From: Roseibium sp. Sym1
Lineage (GTDB): Bacteria > Pseudomonadota > Alphaproteobacteria > Rhizobiales > Stappiaceae
Length of the DNA stretch: 64,000 bases
Direction: 5' to 3'
NCBI RefSeq assembly: GCF_027359675.1
Contig: NZ_CP114786.1
Location: 3,508,501 to 3,572,500, forward strand
Shown: piece after piece, positions 8,741-18,901 of the stretch
Layout of the letters: each line of letters begins with the position of its first letter
Position numbering within the stretch: the stretch's first letter is position 1
Notes under the pieces: generated by a model
Told to the model about the DNA's origin: nothing
The model's input: only the letters and a program-made list of their open reading frames with translations
The model's database searches: none
Program-made: the position numbers and the translations under genes

Positions 8741-9478
8741 CTACTGTGTCAGTTTCTTTGGGTTCCTGACCGGAACACGCTTCCTGTACTCCTGGAGCGA
8801 GGCTTGCAGGCGGTCCGTGAGGTGCCGACTGATGCGCGGATTGCAGGCAAGCGACAGCTCCACTTCCTGCATCGTGAGCACATTCCTGATTTCAACACCG
8901 TGCTGCGCGGCGACGTAGGGGGCGGAGATCAGTCCGCCCAGCCAGAGCTTGGTGTGGCCCATTTTCAGCATGTTGACGTTGAGCCCGTCCTGATCGACGA
9001 GCACAAGCTTGTCATGCCCGGCCCTTTGCAGTTCCTCGGTGCTTGTCCAGCCGGCAACGGCGCCGGTGGCAAAGGCGAAGCTGTCCTCCACGGTGGACAG
9101 GCTGATGTCGCTGTCCTTGAGCGCAAACAATCCATATCCGTCCGTTTCCAGGGGACCGACCCACGTGAAATCAGGTTCTCGCGAGGCGGTGCGCCAAAGC
9201 GCCAGGAAACAATGGTCGGCGTTGTTCCGTACGGCGTTCAGGCCGCGCTTGAACGGACGGATGTGCAGTTCCAGCTCGATACCGGCATTGCCGGCGATTT
9301 GCCGGAGAAACTCGGTGGCGGTGCCCTGTATCCGGCCGGTTTCATCCTGAAAATAGAGCGGTTTGTAGTCTTCCGTGTATACGACAACCCTCGATTGGGT
9401 ATTCTCGAGCGTCGTGGCCGGTCCTGTTCCCGTGCACAAGATTAGTCCCGCAAGAAGTGCGGACAAAGCGCGGCTCAT
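8741..9478 (-). CDS. Periplasmic solute-binding protein, family 3-like
   Basis: A 245-residue protein with a signal peptide (MSRALSALLAGLILCTGTG). The ATG at 9478 has AAAGGA eight bases upstream and is preferred to the longer frame from 9535. The two-lobe SBP family 3 pattern is visible: VVVYTEDYKPLYFQDE and IQGTATEFLRQIAGNAGI at the start, ADHCFLALWRTASREPDFTWVGP in the middle. No transporter genes accompany it, which is common for this subgroup found near chemoreceptor and signalling genes; it lies on the same strand just upstream of the chemoreceptor gene and may present a ligand to it, but this is speculation. It could equally be a free-standing amino-acid-type binding protein. Confidence 0.72.
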   Translation of the reverse strand: MSRALSALLAGLILCTGTGPATTLENTQSRVVVYTEDYKPLYFQDETGRIQGTATEFLRQIAGNAGIELELHIRPFKRGLNAVRNNADHCFLALWRTASREPDFTWVGPLETDGYGLFALKDSDISLSTVEDSFAFATGAVAGWTSTEELQRAGHDKLVLVDQDGLNVNMLKMGHTKLWLGGLISAPYVAAQHGVEIRNVLTMQEVELSLACNPRISRHLTDRLQASLQEYRKRVPVRNPKKLTQ

Positions 9479-9582
9479 GGGACAGTCCTTTCGTCTTGTC
9501 AGGCGATTCGCCTGGCCGGGATTGTATCCACGCACCGATTGTATCCCCGCACATGTTTAAGAATGGTTTGGGTGTGCAGGAC

Positions 9583-9882
9583 TCATTTCCCCGGCTTGGG
9601 CCTGTCGCTGTGTCCCAGGTCCCTGTCGGGCCACAACAGATCGCGCAGCCTTTGCTTGAGGATCTTGGCTTCCGGAAACCCGCCATCCGTGGTGCGGTCC
9701 CAGACAGTGTTGGTGTCGCAGGTGATGGTGAAGACACCGCCGGTTCCGGGAACGAGCGTCACGGCACCGGTCTCTTCAGAGAATGTGGACAGGATTTCCT
9801 GGGCCATCCAGGCCGAGCGGAGCAGCCAGTTGCATTGGCGGCAGTAGGTAATGATGATATGCGGCGAGGGAACATTCGTCAT
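9583..9882 (-). CDS. SelT/SelW/SelH (Rdx) family thioredoxin-like protein
   Basis: A 99-residue protein with ATG at 9882 preceded by GGAGAGAGGTGACC. The Rdx family pattern is complete: strand IIITYC, the redox pair C14-R-Q-C17, the helix RSAWMAQEILSTF, then GAVTLVPGTGGVF and the C-terminal DGGFPEAKILKQRLRD. In selenoprotein W the second motif position is selenocysteine; here it is cysteine. Such proteins are small cytosolic thiol oxidoreductases of unclear physiological role. The gene is divergent from a phosphotransferase gene with only 45 bases between starts. Confidence 0.85.
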   Translation of the reverse strand: MTNVPSPHIIITYCRQCNWLLRSAWMAQEILSTFSEETGAVTLVPGTGGVFTITCDTNTVWDRTTDGGFPEAKILKQRLRDLLWPDRDLGHSDRPKPGK

Positions 9883-9927
9883 GGTCACCTCTCTCCTTTC
9901 GGTCTTGTCCCGGGTCCCTGTCCGCTT

Positions 9928-10821
9928 GTGCCACAGCTCACCTCCGAAACACCAGATGTCGCCGCCGCCGAACTTGTTGAGGCGTTCCGGGCATTTCCAC
10001 AGCTGAAGGACCTGTGCGGCGAGCCGCACGCCGCCGTGTTGCAGCCGGGCCTGACCAACCGGGTCTTCCGGCTGCAAGCGGAGCTAGGAGACTTTTTCCT
10101 GCGTCTGCCGGCGCCAGGCAGTGCCGGCACCGTCAACCGGATGGCCGAGGCGCATAATCTGAAGCTTGCGGTGGAACTTGACCTGGCAGTACCTGCCCTC
10201 TTCTGCGATGTGTCGAGCGGCATTCTGTTGACCCGGGCCCTCATCGTCGCGGACCGGCCGCCGGCGAACCTGGCATGGCGGATCGGAGCGGTGCTTGGTC
10301 GTTTGCATGCCTCGGGCGCCGTGTTTCAGGACGTGCTCAGCCCGGACGCGGTTCTGGCGACGCAACGCCAAAGCCTGTCCGGCCAACCCGGGTTGCTGCG
10401 GGACTTCGCGTTGCTGGAGCGCGCGCTCGTAGATGCCGGGGGCGGTGAGGAAACGCTCGTCCGGGTGCCAAGTCACGGGGACCCGTCCCCTGGCAATTTC
10501 CTTGCCACGGCAGACAGGCTCTGGCTGATCGACTGGGAATATTCCGCCATGGCGGATCCGGCCTGGGACCTCGCTTACGCCATCCTGGAACACGGTTTCA
10601 CCGGGGACCGGGAAGGTCACCTTCTTGAAGGATACCGCGCGGCGGGAGCCCTGTGTCCGACCCCGGCACGGCTTGAGGTGATGAAGGCGAAATGCGACGC
10701 GGTATCGGCCTGTTGGGCTCTGGAACAGCTGGCGGCGGGGCGCGAAGAAGAGATCTACAGGCCGTTTGCGGCCGCGCGGCACGACAGGGCGCTGCGTCGC
10801 CTGCAGGACATGCTCAATTGA
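9928..10821 (+). CDS. Choline kinase / aminoglycoside phosphotransferase-like protein
   Basis: A 297-residue protein of the APH/choline kinase fold if it starts at GTG 9928; the frame is open far upstream, but that part overlaps the SelW-like gene and does not look like coding sequence. The catalytic loop is SHGDPSPGNFL at about 182-192 and the metal-binding DFG equivalent is LIDWEYSAMADPAWDLA at about 200-217, the typical choline/ethanolamine kinase arrangement. The nucleotide-binding lobe has GLTNRVFRLQ. The substrate could be choline, a thiamine precursor or another alcohol; the family assignment is firm, the substrate is not. Its stop overlaps the convergent DUF1624 gene by eight bases. 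Confidence 0.78.
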   Translation: MPQLTSETPDVAAAELVEAFRAFPQLKDLCGEPHAAVLQPGLTNRVFRLQAELGDFFLRLPAPGSAGTVNRMAEAHNLKLAVELDLAVPALFCDVSSGILLTRALIVADRPPANLAWRIGAVLGRLHASGAVFQDVLSPDAVLATQRQSLSGQPGLLRDFALLERALVDAGGGEETLVRVPSHGDPSPGNFLATADRLWLIDWEYSAMADPAWDLAYAILEHGFTGDREGHLLEGYRAAGALCPTPARLEVMKAKCDAVSACWALEQLAAGREEEIYRPFAAARHDRALRRLQDMLN

Positions 10822-11773
10822 CCGCGGGAGGCTGTTCCGGATCGGCAAGGCACTGGGCGTATCGGGTGTTCAGCCGGTTGCGCAGGGACGCGTTGTCCGG
10901 TTGTGCGGTCAGATCGGTCCAGATGCCGTCCTCTTTCAGCCGTTCCAGCGTGCAGCCGCAGGCGCTCTCGCACATTTCAGGCCTGTCATATGTCTCCTGG
11001 CAGGCCGCCGTGCAGTTGCTGACAAAAGCGGCGCCGACCCGATCCGCCGCGGGGCTTGCCTGCACGGCAATCCAGACCAATCCGTAAAGCACCGGCTGGT
11101 GCAGGAGATAGATGGCGAGCGAATGCCGGCCGGCCAGGCGTGTAACCCGGCCGATCCTGCTGGAGAAGCTGAACCGCGAGAGCCCTTGCCAGGTCTTCAG
11201 GACCCGAAAGGCGCGGGACAGTGCCAGGCCCGCCAGCGTTACGCCGGTCCACGGTGCCACCGGCACGTAATCCACGCTGCCGAAAGTCGGGGTGCCGAGA
11301 CCGGTCCACAACCAGACTTCGCCGTCGAACGCGTGCGAGGCGCCCCAAAGGGGGAGGGTCAGAAACACCGCGGAGGCTGCAAGGACGCTCCACAGCGGCA
11401 AGCGCACAAACCCCAGCGCGATGAGGCTGGACAGCGCGATGCAATGCAGGATGCCGAACCGGACGAAGCTGCTGCCGAAGGCGAAATAGGTCGCAAGAGA
11501 CACGGCCGCGGCCGCCGCGATGATCATGGCAAGGCGTCGCCAGAAGGCCTGCCAGCGAATGCCGTTGTGGTGGGCGAGGTCAAGACTGACACCGGCCAGA
11601 AACAGGAAGCTGCCGGCAATCGACCCGGCAAACAGCCGCCAGCCAGGCCCTTGCGCGACCGGCCAGTCAACCAGACTGAACCAGGACAGATCCCAGGACA
11701 GGTGATAGACCGCCATGGCGACAACAGCGAGGCCGCGGGCGAGATCGATCACGGCCAGACGCGTTGTAGGCAT
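10814..11773 (-). CDS. DUF1624 membrane protein (heparan-alpha-glucosaminide N-acetyltransferase-like) with a Cys-rich tail
   Basis: A 319-residue integral membrane protein. The N terminus RLAVIDLARGLAVVAMAVYHLSWDL is the DUF1624 signature, related to the YeiB/HGSNAT acyltransferase superfamily, and about seven hydrophobic segments follow up to LLHQPVLYGLVWIAV near residue 235. After the last segment comes a soluble tail of about 80 residues with seven cysteines (for example NCTAACQETYDRPEMCESACGC), unusual for the family and possibly a disulfide-stabilised periplasmic module. I chose the ATG at 11773; 11815 is an alternative. The substrate is unknown. Confidence 0.8.
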   Translation of the reverse strand: MPTTRLAVIDLARGLAVVAMAVYHLSWDLSWFSLVDWPVAQGPGWRLFAGSIAGSFLFLAGVSLDLAHHNGIRWQAFWRRLAMIIAAAAAVSLATYFAFGSSFVRFGILHCIALSSLIALGFVRLPLWSVLAASAVFLTLPLWGASHAFDGEVWLWTGLGTPTFGSVDYVPVAPWTGVTLAGLALSRAFRVLKTWQGLSRFSFSSRIGRVTRLAGRHSLAIYLLHQPVLYGLVWIAVQASPAADRVGAAFVSNCTAACQETYDRPEMCESACGCTLERLKEDGIWTDLTAQPDNASLRNRLNTRYAQCLADPEQPPAVN

Positions 11774-11859
11774 CCAAGGTTCTTTCCGATGGAAACCAGG
11801 TCCGCGGGCCGGCAAGTCGTGAGCCCGGTGCAGGAAGAGGTATTCCGTTAGGGATAGAG

Positions 11860-11985
11860 CTAGCTGCCGAACGCGACAACCAGCGCCGTAATCAAGGCCG
11901 TGGCGGCGATCATGCCACCCACGAATGGCCAGGGTGACGGACGATGGGCTGAAAACACATCCTGGTTCGCCGGGTCTTGCAGCAT
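11860..11985 (-). CDS. Small single-span membrane protein
   Basis: A possible 41-residue protein with ATG at 11985 and AAGGG/GGAG bases upstream. The polar N-terminal half (LQDPANQDVFSAHRPSPWP) is followed by a single hydrophobic helix (VGGMIAATALITALVVAFG) ending the protein. Short proteins of this N-out or N-in single-span type are common in alphaproteobacteria. No family recognised. Coding is supported by a plausible helix and binding site only. Confidence 0.45.
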   Translation of the reverse strand: MLQDPANQDVFSAHRPSPWPFVGGMIAATALITALVVAFGS

Positions 11986-12275
11986 TGCCCTTAAACTCCT
12001 GTGATCAGCAGGCTCCCTGTCGAACCCGACCGGCAAACCGCTGAACTTTCCCATTTCGAGAGAGCAGCCTGTGTGCATCGCCATCGATGCAGCGCTCTCC
12101 CGATCCCAACCAAAAGCAGGGCAAGACTGCGGCAAATGCCCGGCGGCGGAAAGATGGTAAATCAGTTCCTAACCGGTTTTCCCAAGGAAAGCGTCAACTT
12201 GTGGAGGAAGCGGCAAAGTTTGCCGGCATCGGTTGACCTTTCCGAACCTGATGAAAAATCTGAGAAAATGCGGGG

Positions 12276-12686
12276 TCAGAGATCCAGGGAGTCGAGTCCG
12301 GCTTCCAGGTAGTCCGCCAGCATTGGCATGCCGAGAAGATACTTGGCGGTGGGGCCGACCGCGCGTTCGCGGGCTTCCTCCACTGCCTGGTCGAAATCTT
12401 CCGCATCGAAATCACCGCGACCGATCCAGGTGATCGCCACAAGTTCCGCGGATTCGTCGACATTGAGGTCTTCGATCAGTTCGCGCAGTTCCTCGTCGGA
12501 AAGGTCGTCGTTTTCCTCCTCGGCGAGACCATCGTGGTTGTGGCCTTCCTCCAGGGAGTCGGCATCGAATTCCACATCGCCCTCGTGGCCGTCCTCGAAG
12601 CTGTCCCCGAGGGAGGACGCCACGGCCCTTGCTTTTTGCGCGAGCAGGCGGATCGTGTCCGCAGAAAGTGTGAGGTTGATGTCCAT
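12276..12686 (-). CDS. DUF3775 domain protein
   Basis: A 136-residue acidic protein. ATG at 12686 is preceded by GGAGGCAGCA, much better than the alternative at 12749. It begins MDINLTLSADTIRLLAQKARAV and ends with AITWIGRGDFDAEDFDQAVEEARER and KYLLGMPMLADYLEAGLDSL, the DUF3775 pattern. A Glu/Asp/His-rich linker (about 34-75) separates the two halves. The function of the family is unknown. It is a single-gene unit with about 500 bases of gene-free sequence upstream. Confidence 0.75.
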   Translation of the reverse strand: MDINLTLSADTIRLLAQKARAVASSLGDSFEDGHEGDVEFDADSLEEGHNHDGLAEEENDDLSDEELRELIEDLNVDESAELVAITWIGRGDFDAEDFDQAVEEARERAVGPTAKYLLGMPMLADYLEAGLDSLDL

Positions 12687-13197
12687 TGCTGCCTCCGACA
12701 AACCGGTTTTTTCTTTATCGATCCACTTTTGGCCGTTGGCAATGGTCATGTTGCGATTTCCCTCTCCGCTGCAGGCGGGGCTTTCCCCAGGTTATCCCCG
12801 GAATTCAACGGCCGTAAACGGGCTGCCGGTTAATCCGCGGCGCGGCGTCACCGCCGCCGCGTCATCTGACTTGCGGGCGTTGCGCCATGTTGCTTTACTT
12901 GTCCGACAAACACTTGCCTGTCCTTGAGCGGGATCAAAGGCAATCAGAACACGATGCGCCGGAGCCGCATCGCGGTTGAGGTGGGACCTGGTTTATATGA
13001 CGGGTCGTTTGCCTTTGGCCGCGACAGACAGGGGCCGCGACAGACACGGCCAGCGCAGCGTGTACCAATCCGGGGGCGGACCGGGCACTTGGGGCCTGGC
13101 ACATGTGCGATGCGCAGGTGCCGGGCCTCAGGCTTTGTCACGGTATGTCCGGGACCGTCGTTCCAAGGGCAACGCCTGTCGAACGAAGCCGGTGCCG
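12687..13197. other. Gene-free interval
   Basis: Open frames here look like chance products of high GC (Arg/Gly-rich, no motifs). The only recognisable element is an FNR/FixK-type box at 12924-12937. GGCGTCACCGCCGCC near 12843 is a weak hairpin. Confidence 0.5.
12924..12937. promoter_or_regulatory. FNR/FixK-like box
   Basis: TTGAGCGGGATCAA matches the TTGAT-N4-ATCAA consensus of FNR/FixK regulators at all but one position (TTGAG for TTGAT). The nearest gene start is that of the DUF3775 gene, about 240 bases away on the minus strand. Such sites occur by chance, so its role is uncertain. Confidence 0.3.
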
Positions 13198-13413
13198 TTA
13201 TCCGCCGCGTGAAGTGGGCAGGCTGCTCTGCACCGCCGGGGACTGAGGGGACGTGCCGCCCATGTCCCGAGGGGTTGCCATGGCCGCCGCGGCCACGAGA
13301 GCACTCGCCAGGACAATGCCCAGGAAAATGGCCTGGAGCAGCGGGCGAGCCTCATGCAGGTCGGTCTTGTGCGAAGAAGGCTTGCGAGGCTTTGTGTTAT
13401 CGGCGCGGGACAT
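13198..13413 (-). CDS. Small membrane protein (71 aa), hypothetical
   Basis: A polar N-terminal 25 residues (KPRKPSSHKTDLHEARP) precede one hydrophobic helix (LLQAIFLGIVLASALVAAAAMA) and a short Gly/Ser/Pro tail. No family recognised and the ribosome binding site is weak. It lies in the same direction as, and 58 bases downstream of, another small membrane protein gene, so the two may be co-transcribed. A longer overlapping frame on the same strand has no protein-like features. Confidence 0.5.
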   Translation of the reverse strand: MSRADNTKPRKPSSHKTDLHEARPLLQAIFLGIVLASALVAAAAMATPRDMGGTSPQSPAVQSSLPTSRGG

Positions 13414-13471
13414 GATGATATCTGCGAGTTCAACCTGTTGAAACCAATTGGCATCCTGAGGGAAGCGCTGG

Positions 13472-13696
13472 TCAGTTGACCTGTCCGGAGGCCCCGGTCA
13501 GGTCCTTGTAAAGACGCTGTCCCAGCAAACGGGTCACGGCCGCCATGGCCGCGAAGGCCACCAATGGCAGGGCCAGGGACGGATCCATTGCGGACATCAG
13601 CATCAGGAGGCCCGCCGAAATCATGAACAGCAAAGCCGGTGGGAAGCTTGTGTTCTGAGACGATTGCGGCTGCCGGTCGGTCTTGTGCTCTTCCAT
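13472..13696 (-). CDS. Small two-span membrane protein (74 aa), hypothetical
   Basis: ATG at 13696 has GGAGGTTCCC directly before it, a strong site that decides the start over 13708. A charged, Gln-rich N terminus (EEHKTDRQPQSSQN) is followed by two hydrophobic helices (ALLFMISAGLLMLMSAM and LALPLVAFAAMAAVTRLL) and a short polar tail. No family recognised. Probably an inner-membrane protein expressed with the next small gene. Confidence 0.6.
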   Translation of the reverse strand: MEEHKTDRQPQSSQNTSFPPALLFMISAGLLMLMSAMDPSLALPLVAFAAMAAVTRLLGQRLYKDLTGASGQVN

Positions 13697-14121
13697 GGGA
13701 ACCTCCATCCGCTTTGGACGGTTTCAATGTCGGTTGCAATTGCGCCGGCACGCGGACGTGAATTGGACATGCGCCGTGTGTTTTCATGACCTTTTTGCGG
13801 CGTTCGCGATTTCCCTGCGGCCATGTATCCAAAAAACCGGGCGGCAGGCGGCGTGTCGCTTGGGTCCTGACGCCAGGCAAAGCAATGGTCATCCGGGCGG
13901 GCCATCGAAATGGTTGTATTGTAAAAGCAATCTGGAAGTGTCCGCCGTGCATCCCTGTCGGAACTGTCAATAACAATTCCAATTTTAATTAAAATCTACT
14001 GGTAATCTCTCGCAGGAATTGACAGTGGTCAGGGATTTTAAAGCGCGATTTTAGTGTTTGTTTGCATTTGGCAAGGATACTTGCTGGCAGGGAATGCCGT
14101 TTCAAACAGATCAGGCTTTGA
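13697..14121. other. Gene-free interval upstream of the PAS protein gene
   Basis: No convincing gene. The sequence becomes AT-rich from about 13960 and contains the perfect palindrome ATTTTAATTAAAAT (13982-13995), a likely promoter or protein-binding region for the gene starting at 14122. Confidence 0.5.
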
Positions 14122-15252
14122 ATGACAATCAACGCAGCGCAGAGCGCCATGGCTGAAAAGCCCAAAGACACTGCGGCTCAGCCGGATATACCGCAAAAAG
14201 CGGAGGGAGAGCTGCCGGCATTGTCGCTGGCGGGCCTTCAGTTTTTCATTGCCGATATCGCAAAGAAGACGATTATCTGGCACGAAGTCGGCTCGCAGAA
14301 TTTCAACAGCGAGGTCAAGGATCTCCAGGAAGCGCCGTCCAACCAGGCGCTGCGCCACCTGTCTCCCGAAGACCGCAAGACAATCCTGCATCTGGTGCAG
14401 GGCGCCATTCGCGAGGGCCAGGCCGGACCGTTCGACGTCGGCGGCGGCCCCGACCATCGCATCCCCGGTATTCCGATCGTTTCCTACCGCTACGAGTTGC
14501 CGGACGGCCGCGTCCTTGCCATCTGTTTTCCGTCGATCGGCGAAAACGACGACAATCCGGGCCGGGTCGCACTCGGCCTGGCGCCGATCCTGCAGCATTT
14601 TGTCGCCTCGTCCACCCGGGTGGTGCTTCTGGTCGACAATTTCGGTTATGTGCGTTTCGCCAGCAACGGGTTTCTGAAAACCTTCCAGATCGAGGATGCC
14701 CGTCTTATCCTCGGGCGCAATATTGCCCATATCCAGGGCCGCGTCGGCCGGACAATCGTCTCCCTGGCATTGGCTTCGCTGACACGCCGCGCGAGCGCGA
14801 CTGGCCGTGGCAAGTTCCTGCTTGCAAGCGGTGACAGCATCGATCTCAAATATGATGCCATGTATTTCCGCATCGGCGGCACCGTGGGCGGCGTGCTGTT
14901 TTCCGCCGGCCACATGGGCGGCGATGTCGATTTTTCCAAGGTGTTCGAGGCGTGCAGCTCGCCTATTCTCGTGGTCAACGGCAAGTCGCGCATGATCATT
15001 GCCGCGAATGCCGCCGCCATGAAGACCTATCATCTGACCCCGGAAGTCATCGACAGCAAGCCGATCACCGAAACCTTGCTGCATCCGAGCAACTATACGG
15101 AGCTGCTGAGTTCGGCCAAGCAGGGGGCGGATGTGCCCGTGTCGGTGCCGGTAACGATCCTCAACGGTCAGACCAAAAAGAAGCGGTTCAAGTGCAGCCT
15201 GATCGACGAGGATACGAAAGAGCCGAAACTGATCCTGGAAACTCGCATGTGA
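14122..15252 (+). CDS. PAS-domain protein without an output domain
   Basis: A 376-residue soluble protein. Three PAS-like stretches can be made out: about 30-130 (LQFFIADIAKKTIIWHEVG), about 155-245 (VVLLVDNFGYVRFASNGFLKTF, then LGRNIAHIQGRV) and about 275-370 (ACSSPILVVNGKSRMIIAANAAAM). There is no kinase, DGC, HTH or methyl-accepting part at the end, so it probably acts through protein contacts, or it senses a ligand and passes the signal to a partner. No partner gene adjoins it. The first ATG is used; a second in-frame ATG at 14149 is possible. Confidence 0.62.
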   Translation: MTINAAQSAMAEKPKDTAAQPDIPQKAEGELPALSLAGLQFFIADIAKKTIIWHEVGSQNFNSEVKDLQEAPSNQALRHLSPEDRKTILHLVQGAIREGQAGPFDVGGGPDHRIPGIPIVSYRYELPDGRVLAICFPSIGENDDNPGRVALGLAPILQHFVASSTRVVLLVDNFGYVRFASNGFLKTFQIEDARLILGRNIAHIQGRVGRTIVSLALASLTRRASATGRGKFLLASGDSIDLKYDAMYFRIGGTVGGVLFSAGHMGGDVDFSKVFEACSSPILVVNGKSRMIIAANAAAMKTYHLTPEVIDSKPITETLLHPSNYTELLSSAKQGADVPVSVPVTILNGQTKKKRFKCSLIDEDTKEPKLILETRM

Positions 15253-15284
15253 GCAGGCATCAAGCACTGCGTCGACGCCAACTG

Positions 15285-17021
15285 TCACTGTTGGTTTTCA
15301 GGCGGTAGCCGCTTTAGTTCGAGGCGAACCCAGGTTTCGTCTTTCGGGCCAACACGTTCCAGGCGCGGCCCGTTGAAATTCAACCGAGAATCGTAAGCCA
15401 CAAACTGCGGCATGGTTCCCCTGATTTCGACAGTTCTGGTTTTCTTTTTCTGGAACAGGAAGTCCGCTTCCAGGCGCATGCTTAGCTTGTTGCCATTCGA
15501 GACCACGCCCCTGAAATTGGCAAATGGGTTTCTGTCATCGTTGCGCGACTCCCCGGCATAGTTCTTCCAGTCCAAAAGAAAAAACTGGTCTTCGCGAAAC
15601 CTAAGCCGCGCCGATGAGAGCAGGGTTCTACCATTGATCTGGTACGGGTCTTCAGGATGGGGATTGAAGCGGTGAACTTCCAGGGCCCAGATCCCATCAT
15701 ACGCCTTTGGTGTTTCTTCAAAAACGCGGATCAACTGGACCAAGGTCTCCTGGTCGATAAAGCCGGTGTCCTCGATCCTGGACGCGACTTGGAATTCACG
15801 CATCGCCGACCGGGACTTTGTTCCGAAAACCCCGTCCGCCGTGCCGGCATCGTGGCCCAGCATGTTCAACGCGGCCTGAACCTTTTTGTAGCCTTCGGCC
15901 CCGAGGCCGAGCCCTCTTTCGATTTGTTCAGGAGACGCGCTGGCAACGGTGACGGTTGCGCCGGTGCGGCTCGCCTCGCCGATGCGGTCAAGCAGGGTCT
16001 GTGTCGACACAGACAAGTCGCTGCCCTGCTGCGACTGCGCGGCCTGGCCCTGTTCTATCGTCTGTTTCTGAAGATCCTTCAGTAATTTATCGGCAACGTC
16101 GGACGCCATCGTTTTGGGAAAGCGCTCAATGATGGTGCGATAACCCAAGATGGTGTTGTTGCCGACCGCTTCCCTCAGCGCCAGCGTCGCAGCGGCCTCC
16201 CGTTCGACGTCATTGTCATAGGTGACCACCGGGGCAATCAGCGCGCTGTTATGAAAGAAATAGAATTCTGAGGACATCGACGCGACCACTTCAGGCCGCT
16301 GTTTTTGACCGGTGAGATCAAGAACGTCGCGCGTCACCCGCTTCAACATGGTCGAAACTTCGATGTTCGGGGTAGTGATGTGTTTGGCCAGCGCGATGGT
16401 GAAGGGGGAATTGTCGCTGTCGCCGTCCAAGGCAACTTCGTTTGGTTTCGTGGCAAAGGCGACAAGAGAATTGGCGGTTCTTTCCGGCACGGCCAGACCC
16501 CGATTGAGCCCCAGGGCGCGGGCTCTGCTGGCAAGCTTCTTTCGGAGATTGTCAGCAAACGGATTGTTCCGGCAGGCGTCGATGAAGACGAGGCTCAAAG
16601 GCACGCGTGCTTCCATCATCTGGATGATGCTGTTCAGGTTCTTACCGCTGGTGACGACGTCTTGCTGGTCAATGATCTTTGCGTCGGTCGACAAAAGGTA
16701 ATTCTCTTCACGAAACTGCATGCCGTGCCCGGCGAAATAGAACATGCCGGTCGAGGCGGACTGCAAGTCCTCTTCAAATGCCCTGAGCGCGTCCGTAAAA
16801 CCTGAGAAACTTGCGTCGCGGACCAAATGCACCTGGAAACCAAGGTCCGTCAGCTTGTTTGCAATCAGGTTGGCGTCATTGATTGGATTGTCCAGCGGTG
16901 CGGCGTGTCTGTAGCTGCTGTTGCCGACTACAAGGGCGACCCGCTTGTCTTGCGCAGTTGCTGGCGAAAAGAAACTGAAAACGGTCAGGAAAAAACAGAG
17001 AACGAAAAGAAAATAGCGCAT
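15285..17021 (-). CDS. Secreted caspase-like (C14) peptidase with a peptidoglycan-binding domain
   Basis: A 578-residue protein with a signal peptide (1-23, cleavage after ATA). The p20 caspase-like domain spans about 26-250: RVALVVGNSSYRHA, the catalytic H99 in YFAGHGMQ and C150 in FIDACRNNPF are both present, so it should be an active orthocaspase/metacaspase-type peptidase cutting after basic residues, by family. A peptidoglycan_binding_1 module follows at about 370-435 (KKVQAALNMLGHDAGTADGVFGTKSRSAMREFQ). The C-terminal 140 residues form an unknown, Arg/Phe-rich domain. Export and the wall-binding module place it in the periplasm. It is monocistronic. Confidence 0.85.
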   Translation of the reverse strand: MRYFLFVLCFFLTVFSFFSPATAQDKRVALVVGNSSYRHAAPLDNPINDANLIANKLTDLGFQVHLVRDASFSGFTDALRAFEEDLQSASTGMFYFAGHGMQFREENYLLSTDAKIIDQQDVVTSGKNLNSIIQMMEARVPLSLVFIDACRNNPFADNLRKKLASRARALGLNRGLAVPERTANSLVAFATKPNEVALDGDSDNSPFTIALAKHITTPNIEVSTMLKRVTRDVLDLTGQKQRPEVVASMSSEFYFFHNSALIAPVVTYDNDVEREAAATLALREAVGNNTILGYRTIIERFPKTMASDVADKLLKDLQKQTIEQGQAAQSQQGSDLSVSTQTLLDRIGEASRTGATVTVASASPEQIERGLGLGAEGYKKVQAALNMLGHDAGTADGVFGTKSRSAMREFQVASRIEDTGFIDQETLVQLIRVFEETPKAYDGIWALEVHRFNPHPEDPYQINGRTLLSSARLRFREDQFFLLDWKNYAGESRNDDRNPFANFRGVVSNGNKLSMRLEADFLFQKKKTRTVEIRGTMPQFVAYDSRLNFNGPRLERVGPKDETWVRLELKRLPPENQQ

Positions 17022-18714
<1,693 letters not shown>

Positions 18715-18735
18715 AACCGGACCTCAGGTGGTTCG

Positions 18736-18766
18736 AAAAAGGGCGGCTTCGGCCGCCCTTTTTTTG
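18736..18766 (+). terminator. Rho-independent terminator of the aminotransferase gene
   Basis: GGGCGGC-TTCG-GCCGCCC with a very stable tetraloop (18741-18758) is flanked by A-run and T-run (seven T from 18759), so it could act in both directions. Confidence 0.9.
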
Positions 18767-18901
18767 GTCAGAGCGTCCATGTGTCGGCTGGGGAAACCTC
18801 CCCGGGACACGCATGTGTTGAGCGCTTCCTGTTTACACGCGCGGAGCCGGTCTTTATGAATCCGTACTCTAATCCTCCCGAAAAGCGTCTCAGGACCCCG
18901 C

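Noticed and set aside
9457..9927. N-terminal extension of the phosphotransferase frame
   Set aside because: It overlaps the SelW-like gene on the opposite strand and shows no protein-like pattern; homology-like sequence begins near 9928.
13128..13982. A 284-codon open frame on the minus strand
   Set aside because: It is rich in Arg/Gly/Pro, has no motif or helix pattern, and overlaps the two small membrane genes, one of which has a strong ribosome binding site in another frame.
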